Below, piece after piece: positions 1 to 11,860 of a stretch of DNA of 64,000 nt. The stretch is from Pseudorasbora parva (lineage: Eukaryota; Chordata; Actinopteri; Cypriniformes; Gobionidae). The DNA lies in assembly GCF_024679245.1 (NCBI RefSeq), contig NC_090174.1, positions 44,870,188 to 44,934,187 of the forward strand. The letters are read 5' to 3'. Numbering within the stretch: the stretch's first letter is position 1; every line of letters starts with the position of its first letter. The translations under genes were made by a program, and so were the position numbers. The notes beneath the pieces were generated by a model. That model did not search any database, had not been told where the DNA came from, and saw only the letters and a program-made list of their open reading frames with translations.

Positions 1-1111
1 ATTTGGAGAAGGCATTCGACTGTGTTCCCCGTGGCACCCTGTGGGGGGTGCTCTGGGAGTATGGGGTCCGGGGCCCCTTGCTTAGGGCAGTACGGTCCCT
101 TTACAACCAGAGCAGGAGCTTGGTTCGCATTGCCGGCAGTAGGTCAAATTTGTTCCCGGTGCATGTTGGTCTCCGGCAGGGCTGCCCTTTGTCACCGGTT
201 CTGTTCATAATTTTTATGGACAGAATTTCTAGACGCAGCCAAGGGCCGGAGAGTGTCCGGTTTGGGGACCACGCGATTTCATCGCTGCTCTTTGCAGATG
301 ATGTTGTCGTGTTGGCAACCTCAGACCGGGACCTTCAACATGCACTGGGACGGTTTGCAGCCGAGTGTGAAGCGGCGGGGATGAGAATCAGCACCTCCAA
401 GTCCAAGGCCATGGTTCTCAGTCGGAAAAGGGTAGCTTGCTCACTTCAGGTTGGTGGAGAGTTCTTGCCTCAAGTGGAGGAGTTTAAGTATCTTGGGGTC
501 TTGTTCACGAGTGAGGGAAGGATGGAACGGGAGATTGACAGACGGATCGGTGCATAATCTGCTGTAATGCGGGCGATGTACCGGTCTGTTGTGGTGAAGA
601 AGGAGCTGAGCCGTAAGGCAAAGCTCTCGATTTACCGGTCAATCTACGTTCCTACTCTCACCTATGGTCATGAGCTGTGGGTCATGACCGAAAGGACAAG
701 ATCCCGGATACAGGCGGCTGAAATTAGCTTTCTCCGCAGGGTGGCTGGGCGCTCCCTTAGAGATAGGGTGAGAAGCTCGGTCACTCGGGAGGAGCTCAGA
801 GTAGAACCGTTGCTCCTTCACATCGAGAGGAGCCAGCTGAGGTGGCTCGGGCATCTATTTCGGATGCCTCCTGGACGCCTTCCCAGGGAGGTGTTCCGGG
901 CACATCCCACCGGGAGGAGGCCCCGGGGAAGACCCAGGACACGCTGGAGGGATTATGTCTCCAGGCTGGCCTGGGAACGCCTCGGGGTACCCCCGGAGGA
1001 GCTGGAGGAAGTGGCCAGAGAGAAGGAAGTCTGGGCGTCTCTGCTTAGACTGTTGCCCCCGCGACCCGGCCCCGGATAAGCGGAAGATGATGGATGGATG
1101 GATGGATGGAT
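1..1111 (+). mobile_element. Rex3 LINE (RTE clade), 3' part
   Basis: This is the 3' part of a non-LTR retrotransposon, cut by the window start. Bases 177-197 match the conserved Rex3 reverse-transcriptase segment (coding QGCPLSPVL) that is widely used to detect Rex3 in teleosts. The element ends in a (GATG)n run at about 1085-1111, the tail type known for Rex3. Clade assignment rests on these two marks plus the RT motifs; no alignment was possible. Confidence 0.85.
3..1079 (+). pseudogene. Rex3 reverse transcriptase, C-terminal part with a premature stop
   Basis: One reading frame runs from the window edge to 1079, broken only by a TAA at 555-557. Before the stop lie the RT palm motifs: QGCPLSPVLF and the catalytic FADD box (about residues 98-101). 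After it comes the thumb and C-terminal region (KAKLSIYRSIYVP, LRWLGHLFRMPPGR, RPRGRPRTRWRDYV), ending at PPRPGPG just before the GATG tail. The RT copies element RNA at a nicked target. The stop makes this copy inactive; the 5' end, including the endonuclease, lies outside the window. Confidence 0.85.
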
Positions 1112-1999
1112 TTTTTACTTAAAATTCACGTGGCCAGCATGTTCCTTAGGGTTGGGCATCGTTTTGATTTGAACAATTATTGACCAATTGATCAATTACT
1201 AAAATTATCTCACAAATTTGCTATCTCAATGTATTTTTTACAAGGGGGTAATTGTGTTGCAATAGCTTACACACAGCACAAGAAAAGCTTGATTTCTAAT
1301 GGTAAATTGAATTTAAAAAGACGAGTAAACAGTAATAAAATAAGAACAAATAAACAGATTACAAACATTAGCACAAATAAATGCAATAGAATAGAAGATA
1401 CAAATTAAATAGACTTCTTTATTTTTTCAGGTAGGTCTAACATTCAGATAAGAAACTGAATTTAAAAAATGCATAGTAGGCCTAATTACATTTAAAACAA
1501 CATTGGATAATGTTCTTTGTAAAAAAAATCAATAGCGTACAGATGAAACTATTAAAGTTATAGTTGATCAGTCAAGAGCAGTGTGATCGTTTGTCTTTTT
1601 GTAGTTTGAATAACAAATGACTGCGGTCCCTTTAAGACTCATGGACGCATGGATCCTAAACACTGTTCCTGTTACTCGTTCTTCCTGAACTGTTTACTGA
1701 CTGTGTTTACGTTAAAACTCTTCCAGATGTGCACTGATAATTCTTTGAGTGTATTTGACCAATAATAAGCTGGAAAAAGAAGCAAATGTTTGCACTTGTA
1801 TCATGTCAGAGGCGGCTTTATTACGGTAGGCTATGTGTGTGCGCTTCAGATGTGAGCACGAAATCTGCGGGGATTAGTAGAATTAATTTATGTGCAATCC
1901 CGCGCGAAATTCAGACCGATCACACACTAACACTAACACACTGTCATGAGGAAAAAGTCCAGCAGAACGCGCGTTCGCCGTGCTCAGAGGTTACAGATG
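1112..1999. other. AT-rich non-coding stretch, possible hAT end
   Basis: No convincing gene. At about 1149-1185 the text GGGTTGGGCATCG resembles termini of fish hAT elements, and a hAT transposase C-terminus survives on the other side of DIRS copy A (7009-7116). DIRS A may therefore have landed in an old hAT element, but no matching second terminus or target duplication was found. A 108-codon frame at 1786-2112 has no recognisable motif. Confidence 0.3.
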
Positions 2000-3242
2000 C
2001 GTTACAGATGTCATGGAGGGATGCCCCCGACAACAGTGCTTTAGAGGCAGCCATACCCCTGGTAGAATGCGCCCGGACAGCCAGTGGAGACGGCTGCCCG
2101 GCCGCCTCATAAGCAAGTGAGATGGCCTCAACCACCCACTTGCTCATTCTCTGCTTGGATACTGGGGCCCCTTTCTTAGGGGGCCCGAAACAGACAAACA
2201 GCTGATCAGTTTTCCTCCACAGGGCAGCTCTGTGGACATAAGTATCTAGTGCTCTAACAGGGCACAGCAGATTTAATCTTTCCTGGTCTGACGTCGTGAA
2301 AGGAGGAGGACAGAAAGCCTGAAGAGTAATGGGGCCCCGTGGGCTCGTAGGAACCTTGGGGACATAACCCGGCCTGGGATGTAGAAAGGCCTTCACCATC
2401 CCCGGCGCAAACTCTAGACATGAGGGCCCTACAGACAGGGACTGAATATCTCCTATTCTTTTGAGAGATGAAATAGCCAAAAGGAATATAGTCTTGAGGG
2501 TGAGGAACTTATCCGAAACCTCCTCCAAGGGTTCAAATGGAGGCTCGGACAAGCCCCGCAAAACAATGGCTAAGTCCCATGCTGGGACCCTCGAGTGCAT
2601 AACAGGCCTCAACCTTAAAGTGCCACGGAGGAAACGTGTAATCAGAGGGTGTCTTCCCAAAGACACTCCACCCAAAGGGACGTGGAAGGCACCCAAGGCC
2701 GCCACGTACACCTTTATTGTGGAGGGGGTCAACCCTGCCGAGAACCTTGCCTGCAGAAACTCCAGCACTGTACCAACCGGGCAGTTAACTGGGTCCCACT
2801 GGCGTTCTCTGCACCATGCTGAGAAAAGTTTCCATTTCAGAGCGTACAGTTTCCTCGTGGACGGAGCTCTGGAGTGAAGGATGGTCTCTACGACCTCGGC
2901 CGAGTGACCTTCCTCTATGAGCCTAGCCCCCTCAGAGGCCAGGCCCACAGTTTCCACATCTCCGGGCGTGGGTGCAGGAATCTCCCGCCCGCCTGAGAGA
3001 GTAGATCCCTCCTGGTCGGAATCTCCATCGGAGAGCCTTCCAGGAGAGATATCAGGTCCGAAAACCATACTCGGGTCGGCCAGTACGGAGCCACTAGAAG
3101 TACCTGGGCCCCGTCCCGGCGTACCCTCTCCAGAACTCCTGGAAGCAGGACAATCGGGGGGAAGGCGTACAGGGGTAGCCTCGGCCACTCCTGTACCATG
3201 GCATCCAACCCCAGCGGGGCTGGATGGGTCAGAGAAAACCAC
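1944..3242 (-). pseudogene. DIRS A tyrosine recombinase, truncated
   Basis: The frame encodes the YR that integrates circular DIRS DNA. It shows a core-binding segment (SRAPSTRKLYALKWKLF), the catalytic Arg in SSLKRIGDIQSL and the HxxR box in VRAHSTRGMAAS. The catalytic Tyr seen in copy C (FVRFYELDL) is absent. After DICNA the frame runs about 19 codons into unrelated DNA and stops at 1944. The YR overlaps the RT frame (2915-3242) in another frame, as expected for DIRS elements. Truncation makes it inactive. Confidence 0.85.
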
Positions 3243-4891
3243 TGCGGGCAGTGGGAATTCTCCGCCGAAGCAAATAGGTCAATTTCCGCTTTCCCATAAA
3301 CCTTCCACAGGAGCTCCACCACCTCTGGGTGGAGTCTCCATTCCCCCGGCCTCGGCCCCTGCCTCGACAGGCTGTCTGCTTCCTGATTCAGGACCCTGGG
3401 GATATATACTGCCCTGATTGACAGCAATTTCCCCTGGGCCCACAGGAGGATCCGATGTGCCAATTTGTCCAACGGACGGGACCTCAGACCCCCCTGGTGA
3501 TTTATGTAGGCGACCACCGATGTGTTGTCTGACCTGACTAACACATGGTGGCCCCTGAGGTCGGGCAGGAACTGTTTCAACGCAAGAAACACTGCGAGCA
3601 TCTCTAGCCGATTTATGTGCCAGTGCCGCTGATGTTCCTGCCATAGACCCTGGGACGAGCGACCACTCATGGTCGCCCCCCAGCCCGTGAGAGAGGCGTC
3701 TGTCGTTAGCGTTACGCGACGAACATGAGCCCCCAACACGGGACCCTGAGATAAAAACCCTGGGTTTTTCCACATGACCAGAGCACGTAGGCATCGCCGC
3801 ATGACTTTGATCGTGCGGAGCGGATTTCCCCTCGGGGAGAATCCTTTTGTTTTGAGCCACCACTGCAGTGGCCTCATGTACAGTAGGCCAAAAGGTATCA
3901 CGTTGGACGCTGCTGCCATGAGACCTAACAGTTTCTGGAACTGTTTCACAGTGACGGCCCGGCCTAGCTTCTGTTCTTTGACTGCTGCCAGGATCGATGT
4001 TATGCGTGTTGGCGATAATTGCGCCCGCATAATTACCGAATCCCAGTTCACACCTAGAAAAGTGGTTCTCTGAGCCGGAGAAAGCACACTCTTCTTGGCG
4101 TTCAGCCTCAACCCCAGCTTCGACATATGGGCGAGAACAGCATCTCGATGCTGAACCGCCATCTGCTCTGTATTCGCTAGAATCAGCCAGTCGTCGATAT
4201 AGTTCAGTATGCGGATGCCCTGCAGACGCAACGGCGCCAGAGCTGCATCCACACACTTGGTGAACGTGCGGGGTGACAGTGCTAGACCGAAGGGAAGTAC
4301 CCGATATTGGTATGCCTCTCCCCCGAAGGCAAACCTCAGGAACTTCCTGTGATGTGGAAGGATGGAGACATGAAAATACGCATCTTTGAGGTCTATGGTG
4401 ACAAACCAATCCTCCGACTTGATCTGCGATACAATCTGTCTGAGTGTAAGCATCTTGAATTTGAGCTTGGCCACTGAGCGATTTAATAGTCGCAGATCTA
4501 ATATCGGGCGTAAGCCCCCATCCTTCTTCGGCACGATGAAGTAACGGCTGTAAAAGCCAGACTCCCTGCTGGGAGGGGGAACCCTTTCTATAGCCCCTTT
4601 TTGCAGGAGTGTCTCTACTTCCTGTGCCATTACCAGAGCCTGCTCCGGGCCCACCTCTGTAGGTAGGACACCGCTGAAAGGAGGTGGCCGACTTTTGAAT
4701 TGAATGGCGTACCCCTTTTCTATTATCTGCAGGACCCAATGAGATATATTTGATAGACGTTTCCACTCGTCTAGAAAATCTACTAAGGGCACCAGCCTCT
4801 CGAGCAACAAGCACAGTGCCCTGAAGCGGCGGACCGGCAGGGAACGACTGACTTGACTGCTCGGGGGCCCCCCGAAGGGGGCGCGGACCAC
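2915..4891 (-). CDS. DIRS A reverse transcriptase-RNase H
   Basis: A 658-codon open frame with no internal stop. The RT domain (about residues 90-290) has [27 protein letters not shown] with the first catalytic Asp, and an intact NYIDDWLIL catalytic box. The RNase H-like domain (about 390-520) has LTTDASLTGWGA, INRLEMLAVFLAL and VRSDNTSVVAYINHQGG. The C-terminal EIDLFASAENSHCPQW motif is typical of DIRS. It overlaps the YR frame at its 3' end. The frame is intact, but the element lacks a working YR and a right end. Confidence 0.85.
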   Translation of the reverse strand: MVRAPFGGPPSSQVSRSLPVRRFRALCLLLERLVPLVDFLDEWKRLSNISHWVLQIIEKGYAIQFKSRPPPFSGVLPTEVGPEQALVMAQEVETLLQKGAIERVPPPSRESGFYSRYFIVPKKDGGLRPILDLRLLNRSVAKLKFKMLTLRQIVSQIKSEDWFVTIDLKDAYFHVSILPHHRKFLRFAFGGEAYQYRVLPFGLALSPRTFTKCVDAALAPLRLQGIRILNYIDDWLILANTEQMAVQHRDAVLAHMSKLGLRLNAKKSVLSPAQRTTFLGVNWDSVIMRAQLSPTRITSILAAVKEQKLGRAVTVKQFQKLLGLMAAASNVIPFGLLYMRPLQWWLKTKGFSPRGNPLRTIKVMRRCLRALVMWKNPGFLSQGPVLGAHVRRVTLTTDASLTGWGATMSGRSSQGLWQEHQRHWHINRLEMLAVFLALKQFLPDLRGHHVLVRSDNTSVVAYINHQGGLRSRPLDKLAHRILLWAQGKLLSIRAVYIPRVLNQEADSLSRQGPRPGEWRLHPEVVELLWKVYGKAEIDLFASAENSHCPQWFSLTHPAPLGLDAMVQEWPRLPLYAFPPIVLLPGVLERVRRDGAQVLLVAPYWPTRVWFSDLISLLEGSPMEIPTRRDLLSQAGGRFLHPRPEMWKLWAWPLRGLGS

Positions 4892-5049
4892 CCTCGGGTG
4901 GCCCGCGGAGACCGACTGCGCCCCGGCATTGCGGCGGGGTTGGCAGCGCGGCCCCCAGAGGGTGCCGCAGGGAAACGGGTACCGTTGGCAGGGGTAAACA
5001 CCGTTTCCCTACGGGGGGAACCACCCTCAGCGTCCTGACGCTTCTGGCG

Positions 5050-6331
5050 TCAGGAACGCTTCGACGAGGCCTTCTTGGCGATCAGGACTGTCCTCAGATC
5101 AGTCCTGCCCCTCGAAGGCCTCGCCTGAGAGCGCCGCCCCTCGTCCCCGCACTGAGGGGGAGTTCTGGTGGCGACGCTCTGCTTCTGCTGCGCCCTGTGA
5201 GCGGAGCTCGTACTCGGCTTGGGCTGCCTGGTGTCAGCGGCAGCCCCAGGGACCTGGACCCGGAGAGGGAGAAACTGCTTTAGCGCCGCAGCTTGTTTCT
5301 TTGACTCCTGGAACCTCTCGGTGACAGTGTGTACTGCGTCACCGAAGAGGCCGCCAGGAGACAGCGGCGCATCAAGCAGGAAGCTTTTCTCCCTCTCCTT
5401 GATTTCAGTGGGGTTGAGCCACAGATGCCTCTCCGTAGCCACCAAGGCTGCCATAGAGCGGCCAACACATCTGGCCGTCTCCTTGGTGGCCCGGAGAGCA
5501 AGATCAGCTGATGTTCTTAGCTCATTGATTACATCACCCCCCACTTCATCACGTCCATCTAGGTCCCTAAGCAGGTCAGCCTGATAAGCCTGCATTATTG
5601 CCATTGTATGCAGGCATGCAGCAGCCTGACTTGCCGCCGAGTACGCTTTGCCCACCAGTGCCGACGTTGTTTTTAATGGTCTGGTGGGCAAAGTCGGGGC
5701 CTTCAGGGACGATGCCGAGGAAGGCGAGAGATGGCTCGCAAGCGTCTCTTCTACCTTTGGCATCGCCCCATAACCGTAGTGCTTCAGCCCCATGATGTTA
5801 CTATAGACCGAAGTCTGAGGGCTGAACACACGGTATGACGCCGGTCTCCTCCATGATTTTGCCACCTCGGTGTGCAAATCATGGAAGAATGGCAGGCCCC
5901 GTCGCTGAGGTTCTGAAGCGCGAGCGGGCAGGAATCTTTCATCTAATTTACTAGATCGTTTTCTTCCTGCCTCTGATCTCTCAATGGGCCAGTCGATATT
6001 TAATCTGGCCACAGCTCGCGTCAAAACCTCAACGAGCTCCTCACTCGCAGGGGACTGAAGTGGCGAATCTTCAGTCGCGATGCTCTCAACGTCCACCTCC
6101 TCGGAGCTGGATAGTTGGAGCACCGGCGACTCTCTCGGGGGGGGGGGAAGAAACCGCAATGCGCGTTCTCAGCGGTAATCTCCCACAGTGCTCGCAAGCA
6201 GCCCCCTCGAGGGCTGCCTGGGCATGCTGCGCTCCCAAGCAGGCAACACACAGAGAGTGTGTATCCCCACCCGTGATGTAGCGAGGGCAGGGATGAACAC
6301 ACCTCTTAAACTGACTGCTTTCACTCGCCAT
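5050..6331 (-). pseudogene. DIRS A gag-like ORF1, deleted and frameshifted
   Basis: Translation starts at the ATG at 6331 (MASESSQFKRC). The N-terminus has a Cys/His-rich segment (CVHPCPRY, HSLCVACLGAQHAQ, CEHC). Relative to copy C about 80 residues are missing after LPLRT, and a run of about ten G (near 6139-6149) shifts the frame. The remainder, from about 6159 to 5050, is open and ends in a basic tail (IAKKASSKRS). It is probably the nucleic-acid-binding structural protein. Confidence 0.8.
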
Positions 6332-6459
6332 ATTTCTATCTATTTTATTTTCTCTTTTTTTGTAAATAGTAATATTCAACAAAAGGGTGGAAAATCTCTT
6401 TCAATAGACAGACAAAAACACCAAATAGACAGACAGGTTCACACAGATCGCTTGCTGAA

Positions 6460-6637
6460 GGCTCAGAAGCTAGTTCCTGTTTGTTTTCACGGACGCTTTA
6501 TAGCTTCCGGTCGATGACGTCATCACGCCGACGATCGATCTTTTTTCTGATGGAATGGTTCTACAGGCGCTTCACGACGCATTAACGCAGAGGCGTTCTC
6601 ACAGCGTTTCGACGCAGCTCGAGTTCCCCGAAAGGGA
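6460..6637 (-). repeat. DIRS A terminal repeat
   Basis: This is the reverse complement of the left terminal repeat of DIRS C (19516-19690): it holds CGGTCGATGACGTCATC, GCGTTCTCACAGCGTTTCG and ends CCCCGAAAGGGA. The element's outer end is at about 6637; unrelated DNA follows. Confidence 0.85.
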
Positions 6638-7008
6638 AATTGATATTTTTGAAAACACCACTATAGCCTAGATTTTTTTATATAATCATCCACAATGGAT
6701 TCCAAAAGAAAACCGAAATGGCAGGAGTAAGAAGCGATCGCTAAGCTACTGCTTGCTGAATTACTTGAACAGCGTTTCTTATTTATTTATAAAACCCAAC
6801 ATTAACCAGGGCTGAAAAAGTTGATATGCCTGCTCTGTCCAAACGATACCGTTTGATTAACTGCTTGTACTTTACGGACCAATACGGACCCAGAAATGAA
6901 TTCGTAAAAACAGGATATCGATTACAATTCGAATTTGAATTAAAGAAAGCATAATTTAAATTCAAGAAAAATTCAAAGAAATTCATATAGGCCTATGTCC
7001 ATCTTGCC

Positions 7009-7116
7009 ATATCACCTTCCTCTGTATCTGTTGAGAGAATATTTAGTGTTGCAGGAAAAATCTCCAGACCGGAACGGTGCAGATTCAATGATAAAACAAA
7101 TTTGAAGAGCAATTGA
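7009..7116 (+). pseudogene. hAT transposase C-terminal remnant
   Basis: The frame reads PSSSVSVERIFSVAGK, then IS and RPERCRFNDK, and stops at 7114-7116. This is the C-terminal dimerisation motif of hAT transposases (consensus SSxxxERxFSxAG). Only this short piece is recognisable. The rest of 6638-7253 is AT-rich with no gene. The element would have cut and pasted DNA; this fragment cannot. Confidence 0.75.
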
Positions 7117-7844
7117 GAAGATGCATTAGATGCTGATCAGTCTTGCTCAGTGATTTTGGGTCTGTGTATGGTCCGTGTCTCATCTGATAATTTAATTTCC
7201 TGTTTGGAATGGAATAATGAGAACAGATAAATCAGCTTGTTTTTTGTTGTTGTTTAGTTTAAAAAACGAACAATGAGATTTTGGCTCGATTTTTCATATT
7301 TCGTTTGTGTTTTACAAATCGGTTTAGGGGTTTGATATTTCATCTCCACACGTGGGTGGCGCTGAAACGCCTCTTTCATCTGATTGGTCAAACAGCTTTT
7401 CTGGCAGTCAGTAAGGGATCTTGAACCATATGCTACAGGATGTCCATCCTGCAAGATGACCTAAACCCTCTGAGCTTGCATCAACAGAAAGAGTCACGTC
7501 CTTGTTGACATCAAAGAATCTGAGAGCTGGTGAATCGATCAGTTGTGACTTCAGCAACTCAAAACTCTTTTGCTGTGAAGTTTCCTACTTTCCAGGAGTT
7601 TCCTTAGTGGCGCACTAATCTCAGACAGGTTTGGGACGAACTTCACAAGATATTGAACCATGCCAAGAAACCTCATCAAGGCAGCTTTGTCTTGTGGCTT
7701 TGGCATCTTCACTATTGCTTTGATTTTGTCCTGGTCTGGCTTCAAACCTTCTCCACTCAGTACATGTCCTATGTACTTAGACGCCGTAATCCTAATAATT
7801 TGCGCTATATCCTAACATCCTCTGCTACTTTACTCTTTATTCCA

Positions 7845-10241
7845 ATTGGTCTCTGGAATTGCCAGTCGGCTGTAAACAAAGCAGACTTTATTTCATCTAT
7901 TGGGACTCATTCTCAGCTTAGCCTCATGGCCCTAACTGAGACCTGGATCAAACCAGAGGACACTGCCACTCCTGCTGCCCTCTCAACCAATTATACTTTT
8001 TCACACACTCCTCGGCCTATTGGGAGGGGTGGGGGTACTGGTTTGCTTATCTCAAATGATTGGAAATTTGATCAATTACCGTCTCTACCGGCCAATTCAT
8101 TTGAATCGCACTCAATCACTATTACTCACCCTGTAAAAATCCATGTGGTAGTGGTCTATCGTCCTCCAGGTCACCTCGGTAACTTTGTGGAGGAGTTGGA
8201 TGTGTTACTTTCTAGCTTCCCTGAGGATAGCACTCCACTGATTCTGCTTGCTCCCTCCACCTGCTCAGTTCTCAGCACTGGACACTAACAATGCTACCGA
8301 CACTCTTTGCTCCACTCTAACATCCTCCTTAGACAGTTTTTGCCCCCTTTCATCCAGACCAGCCCGCCCCACCCCATCTGCCCCCTGGCTGTCTGAAGTT
8401 CTCCGTGAACATCGCTCTGGAAACAGGGCGGCAGAGAGGAAATGGCAGAAATCTAAAAACAATACTGACCTTGCCTTTTATCAGTCTCTTCTCTCTGCTT
8501 TCTCTACAAATGTCTCCACTGCTAAAACAACATACTACCACAACAAAATCAACAATTGCTCTGACTCTCGCCAACTCTTTAAAACATTCTCCTCTCTCCT
8601 TTGTCCACCTCCTCCCCCTCCTTCAACAACTCTTACAGCTGATGACTTTGCATCATTTTTCACAAACAAAACAGCTCTCATTAGCAAACAGTTCGCCTCA
8701 TCACAAACTGATACGCACATCTCAAAAACTAACACGAACACGCTTCCATCCTTCTCTCCACTCTCCGAGGCAGATATTTCTAAACTCATCCTTTCCAATC
8801 ACCCTACTACCTGTCCAGTTGATCCTATACCCACTCACCTCCTTCAGGCTATTTCTTCTTCAATCACTCCTGCACTCACTCACATTGTCAACACTTCTCT
8901 TTACACGGGAACCTTTCCCACAGCATTTAAGCAGGCTCGGGTAACCCCACTGCTTAAGAAACCCTCTCTGAATCCAGCACTTTTAGAAAACTACCGACCG
9001 GTATCCCTTCTGCCTTTCATCGCAAAGACCCTTGAGCGAGTTGTGTTCAATCAACTCTCTATGTTTCTTGAACGGGACAACCGCCTAGACAACAACCAAT
9101 CCGGCTTCAAAAGCGGCCATTCGACCGAGACTGCCTTGCTCTCGGTAACTGAGGCACTGAGACTGGCAAAAGCAGCTTCCAAATCCTCAGTGCTCATTCT
9201 GCTGGATCTGTCTGCTGCTTTTGACACAGTTAACCACCAGATCCTCCTGTCAACACTTAAGAGGACGGGGATCTCAGGATCTGCTCTCCAGTGGTTCAGG
9301 ACTTACCTCTCTGGTAGGTCCTACAGGGTGTCATGGAGAGGTGAAGTGTCTAAGTCACATCATCTAGCTACTGGGGTTCCACAGGGCTCAGTCCTTGGAC
9401 CACTTCTCTTCTCCATCTACATGTCATCATTAGGTTCTGTGCTTCAGAAACACGGCTTCTCCTATCACTGCTATGCTGATGACACTCAACTCTACTTCTC
9501 ATTTCAACCAGATGATCCTACAGTCAGTGTTCGTATCGCTGCCTGTCTGACAGACATTTCTGACTGGATGAAAGAGCATCATCTTAAACTCAATCTCTCA
9601 ACCAACCCAGCACTTCATCAAAATTTCTCCATTCAGCTTGGTTCATCGACCATAACTCCATCAAGGACAGCAAGAAACCTTGGAGTTGTGATTGATGACC
9701 AGTTAAACTTCACTGACCACATTACTGCAACAGCCCGGTCCTGCAGATTTGCTTTATACAACATTAGAAAGATCAGACCCTTCCTATCAGAACAGGCTGC
9801 ACAACTCCTGGTTCAGCTCTTGTTCTCTCCAGACTGGATTATTGTAATGCTCTTCTGGCTGGGCTTCCAGCATGCACTATCAAACCCTTGCAGCTGATCC
9901 AGAATGCAGCGGCGAGAGTGGTCTTTAATGAGCCGAAGAGAGCGCATGTTACGCCTCTCTTCATCAAACTGCATTGGTTGCCAATGGCTGCTCGCATCAA
10001 ATTCAAGGCACTAGTTATCGCCTACAAAACAACCACTGGCTCTGCACCAATATACCTAAATTCACTTGTTCAGACTTACACACCCTCCAGAAGCTTGCGT
10101 TCTGCGAGTGAGCGGTGCCTTGTGGTTCCATCCCAAAGAGGCATGAAATCACTCTCACGGACATTTTCCTGGACCGTTCCCACCTGGTGGAATGACCTTG
10201 CCGATCTCAATTCGTGCTGCCGAGTCTGTAGCCATTCTTAA
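7845..10241 (+). pseudogene. L2 A endonuclease-reverse transcriptase, broken
   Basis: The endonuclease begins LWNCQSAVNKADF with the TETWIKPED motif, then breaks at about 8247: the segment that should hold the GDFN and SDH catalytic boxes is deleted and the next part (PAQFSALDTNN) is in a new frame. The RT follows (8248-9830) with [37 protein letters not shown] and the catalytic [10 protein letters not shown] frameshift at about 9820 moves the C-terminal part (QNAARVVF equivalent, LHWLPMAARIKFK) into another frame ending at 10241. Not functional. Confidence 0.85.
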
Positions 10242-10397
10242 AAAACATCTTAAGACACATCTTTTCCATTTGCACTTGACCAATACAGAATAGCACTTAC
10301 TGATCACCACAGCAACGACCAAAAAGCGCACACTCCTGGATCATATCTACGTCTCTCATCCGGATTTGTGCCTTCAGGCGGGTATGTTACATAGTTA

Positions 10398-10621
10398 TTA
10401 TAACTATCAGAATCCAGTGTTCTGTATATTGCGTACGTGAGTTTTTGTTGTAGATGGCTATTGCTGCGCGTTTAGCTAGAATACAAAACCAACCCATTGG
10501 GCCACTGAATCTGCATTAACGACAACAGCTGGGGCAACAGCCTTAGTCCTAATGGGTTGTTATCATAGCTATCAAAATCCAGTGTTCGGCACTTTGCGTA
10601 AGTGAGTTTTTGTTGTAGATG
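10398..10621 (+). repeat. Direct repeat in L2 3' region
   Basis: A segment of about 57 bases containing ATCCAGTGTTC and GAGTTTTTGTTGTAGATG occurs at about 10398-10454 and again at 10563-10621. The spacer has a short inverted pair (ACCCATTGGG and CTAATGGGTT). It suggests a small element or template-switch duplication within the 3' untranslated part. Confidence 0.6.
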
Positions 10622-11860
10622 TCTTAAAAAAAAAAAAAAAAAAAAAAAAATTGTTGTGTATTGTGCTAATTAATTGAGATTTCTTACAGCTCTTACAGGT
10701 TTTTGGCCTTGTCTGTTCCGTTGCTTCTATTACTCTCCCCTTTTTTGTAAGTCGCTTTGGATAAAAGCGTCTGCTAAATGATTAAATGTAAATGTACTTT
10801 ATTTCTGCCATTCTGATCTTGCATTTTTCATGATTTAATTTCAGGTTTATGGTCCTGATTCTCTCTAGAAGCTGCCTGAGCCTTACGTCATGCTGTTCTA
10901 CATTTTCTCCCCACACAAGTATGTCATCCATGATATTAACAACTCCATCCAGGTCCTCTAGCCTTTGAGCTATGCACTTCTGGAAGACTTCTGGGTCTGA
11001 TGATACACCAAAAGGTAGCCTCTTGAAAAAGCTTGGACAAAATTCATCCAATTGAATCTAATACCGAAAAAACTTTTGCATTTGGCATTTCACTCACCAC
11101 TTCTTAAACTGTCTTGAGTGGAAAGTGTTCTCTTTTTATGGCTTTTTTTCAAATCTTTGGGGTCAATGCAGATTCGAAGTTTGTTCGGCTTCACAACAGT
11201 CACCATACTATTGACCCAGTCCGTTGGTTCTGTCTGTTTCTCAATCACTCCAAGACTTTCCATCCTATTTAGTTCACTTTTTAATTTGTCTTTTAGTGCT
11301 ATTGGCACTTTTCTGGGTGGATGTATCAGTGGAGACAATGTTGGATCAATCTTGATGTGATGCAATCAAGGTTTGCACCCTAAACCATTGAACACATCGT
11401 CAAATTCCTTCATTATGTCTGTTTTCTTCACAGTCAACTTTATAGATTCTTTTGACCAGACCTAACTTAGTGCATGCTGACCTTCCCAGGATCGCAGGTG
11501 AGTCTTTCTCTATAATCTGTAATTTAATCTCAGCTTCATTCTCTTTGAATTGTCACAAGAGCTTTACCTTGCCCTTTGGCTCCATCTTGTGGCCAGAGTA
11601 CGCCACCAACACAGAGTTCTACTTGCACATTGTCACAGATTTTCCTGCTACCGCTCGGAAGACTTTATATGAAATCACGTTGCACTCGGCTCCAGTATCC
11701 AGTTTAAAATAAAGTGGTCTTTTGTTTACTCTTAGTGTTTCTGTCCACTTGTCTTTTCCCAAAACTGTGGCATCAGTTTCTTTGTTAACCTGTGTCTTGG
11801 CTTTCTTTCTAGTCTGTTTCTCTTCAAGGGCACCTACGTGTGTGATCCTCTTGTTCTATT

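Larger units (their letters stand above)
2000..6637 (-). mobile_element. DIRS retrotransposon copy A (3'-truncated)
   Basis: A DIRS-type element on the minus strand. DIRS elements carry gag, an RT-RNase H and a tyrosine recombinase (YR), have inverted terminal repeats and insert as circles without target duplication. Here order is gag (6331 to 5050), RT-RNase H (4891 to 2915) and YR (3242 to about 2000). The 5' terminal repeat is at about 6460-6637. Homology to copies B and C stops at about 2000, inside the YR, so the catalytic tyrosine, the internal complementary region and the other terminal repeat are missing. Confidence 0.9.
7779..10791 (+). mobile_element. L2-clade LINE copy A inserted in Gypsy pol
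   Basis: A 5'-truncated non-LTR element with the usual fish L2 3' end (GGATAAAAGCGTCTGCTAAA at about 10759-10778). It is flanked by an 8-bp target duplication, ATGTACTT, at 7771-7778 and 10792-10799. Removing it restores the Gypsy RT frame exactly. A poly-A run (about 10626-10650) and a duplicated segment lie in its 3' untranslated part. Confidence 0.9.
7254..11715 (-). pseudogene. Gypsy pol remnants: protease, RT, RNase H
   Basis: Minus-strand pieces in order: a protease active site LDTGAECNVIS (about 11670-11705); RT start HHIKIDPTLSPLIHPPRKVP to LRICIDPKDL (11365-11250); fingers and palm FKRLPFGVSSDPEVFQ and NIMDDILVWG, the catalytic MDD box (about 10900-11030); thumb KMPKPQDKAALMRFLGMVQY (about 7655-7715); and the RNase H start VTLSVDASSEGLG then MQDGHPVAYGSRSL (about 7395-7480). 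Frameshifts and deletions separate them and no integrase remains. The element is dead. Confidence 0.8.

Noticed and set aside
3279..5024. 581-codon minus frame across DIRS A RT
   Set aside because: Alternative-frame shadow of the RT-RNase H gene; no domain of its own. Kept only as an observation for copy C, where it joins the recombinase.
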